A stretch of 13,947 nucleotides of DNA from an uncultured beta proteobacterium (lineage in GTDB: Bacteria; Pseudomonadota; Gammaproteobacteria; Burkholderiales; Burkholderiaceae_C). The DNA is taken from NCBI GenBank assembly GCA_903859265.1, contig CAIOLZ010000372.1, positions 1 to 13,947 on the forward strand, in the 5' to 3' direction. Below are positions 13,250-13,947 of this stretch, one piece after another (within the stretch, counting starts at the first letter, position 1; every line of letters starts with the position of its first letter). Under the pieces are notes generated by a model. That model ran no database searches, was not told the DNA's origin, and saw nothing but the letters and a program-made list of their open reading frames with translations. Position numbers and translations under genes: made by a program.

Positions 13250-13947
13250 CTATTGCGATCGCATGTGAACACGACACGACGATATGTAGCGCTCAGCCAC
13301 ATCTTGCGCCTCACTGCGCGCTAGGGCGCACACCATGACATATGCAATGCGGTCGGCATTTTCCAGCGGCGGCCTCAGCGAATCGCCGGGACGCTTCATA
13401 ACTTCGGTGCAGCGGATACGCTGATCGCTGCTGTCACCCAACTCGACGGACTCAAGTACACCGGGTCGGTCGGCCACCAACCACCGCGTCACAGCAAAGA
13501 CCGGCTCGCTCGCAATCTTTGGCGGTGCAACGTATTGCCCCGCATGGATGGCAATGAGTTCCTGATGAATTGAACGGTTCAGGGCGAAATTCACCAAGCG
13601 CGCAATTTTGGCGCCCACGAGCCGCGGATTGATTTCTATCAGGCGCGGCCCATGGGCAGTCAGTACGAGCTCAATATGCGTGGCGCCATCCAAGAAGCCA
13701 ACTGCATTCAGCAATGCCTGCACATAAGTCTCAATGGCATTCCATTGGGGGTGCGCATCTGTAAAACAGCTGCCGCGAATCGCAAAAGACGGTGGCTCAA
13801 AAAAGAGTTTTTCGTGAATACCAAGCAGCGTATGTCGGCCCGAATAACTCAGCGTGTCGCAACCGACTACCGTGCCCTCCATATAGCGCTCAACCAATAG
13901 TCGGTCATTGGCGGCGACACCAAGCCCATAGTCGGTGTGCGATGGCA
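13250..13947 (-). CDS. ATP-grasp enzyme, C-terminal part (5' end outside window)
   Basis: The frame is open from the right window edge to a TAG at 13252-13250, giving about 232 visible residues. LLVERYMEGTVVGCDTLSYSG, a middle HIELVLTAHGPRLIEINPRLVG segment and ARLVNFALNRSIHQELIAIHAG match the ATP-grasp catalytic half: the E-x-E/D strand, then EINPR supplying metal and phosphate ligands. Such enzymes join a carboxylate to an amine or other nucleophile using ATP (carnosine synthase/BacD/DdlB-like or carboxylase-like). The exact product is unknown. A TTG at 13897 is an internal alternative start, but homology-like sequence continues upstream (NDRLLVERY), so the gene extends out of the window. 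Transcripts probably end at the leftward terminator at 12920-12950. Confidence 0.8.
   Translation of the reverse strand, partial: PSHTDYGLGVAANDRLLVERYMEGTVVGCDTLSYSGRHTLLGIHEKLFFEPPSFAIRGSCFTDAHPQWNAIETYVQALLNAVGFLDGATHIELVLTAHGPRLIEINPRLVGAKIARLVNFALNRSIHQELIAIHAGQYVAPPKIASEPVFAVTRWLVADRPGVLESVELGDSSDQRIRCTEVMKRPGDSLRPPLENADRIAYVMVCALARSEAQDVAERYISSCRVHMRSQ

Noticed and set aside
1..13947. CRISPR array, tRNA, rRNA or riboswitch
   Set aside because: No regularly spaced repeats and no recognisable RNA gene pattern were found on either strand.

Overview
The window looks like a high-GC betaproteobacterial chromosome, most likely Comamonadaceae and possibly Rhodoferax-like. The reasons are the Bug/TctC-type solute-binding proteins, the style of the CheW and two-component genes, and the Mto/Mtr-type cytochrome cluster. 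The genus is an inference from gene content, not a measured result.

Layout, left to right. 1-570 (+): the 3' end of a gene whose product ends in a CheW-like domain. 582-968 (+): a short inverted-repeat-bounded element, then a remnant of a Tn3-family transposase. 1128-8345 (all on the minus strand, read right to left): a compact extracellular-electron-transfer island. It starts with a cache-PAS sensor histidine kinase and a NarL/FixJ response regulator that overlap by four bases. A 153-bp gap with two strong dyads follows, then four electron-transfer genes: a monoheme class I cytochrome c (MtoD-like), a decaheme periplasmic cytochrome (MtoA/MtrA/DmsE family), an MtrB/PioB/MtoB-type outer-membrane barrel, and a tetraheme NapC/NirT-type quinol-linked cytochrome (CymA-like). 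The order D-A-B-CymA is, from memory, that of the mto cluster of the Fe(II) oxidiser Sideroxydans lithotrophicus. No MtrC/OmcA-type outer-surface decaheme cytochrome is present here. 8461-8793: a larger relative of the 582-777 element, in the opposite orientation, so the island is bracketed by related inverted elements.

8888-12539: a fumarylacetoacetate hydrolase-family gene (-), divergent from a three-gene + strand run of two Bug/TctC periplasmic binding proteins and a ModA-like binding-fold protein without a signal peptide. 12614-12952: the 3' remnant of an EAL-domain gene, ending in a perfect stem-loop that reads as a terminator for the opposite strand. 13250-13947 (-): the C-terminal part of an ATP-grasp enzyme that runs off the window.

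Working model (inference): the cache-PAS kinase senses a small ligand or redox-linked cue and the regulator switches on the cytochrome operon. Electrons pass between the outer surface and the quinone pool through MtoAB, the monoheme carrier and the CymA-like protein. The direction, Fe(II) oxidation inward or metal reduction outward, cannot be read from the sequence. The element remnants at both edges suggest the island was acquired or rearranged as a unit.
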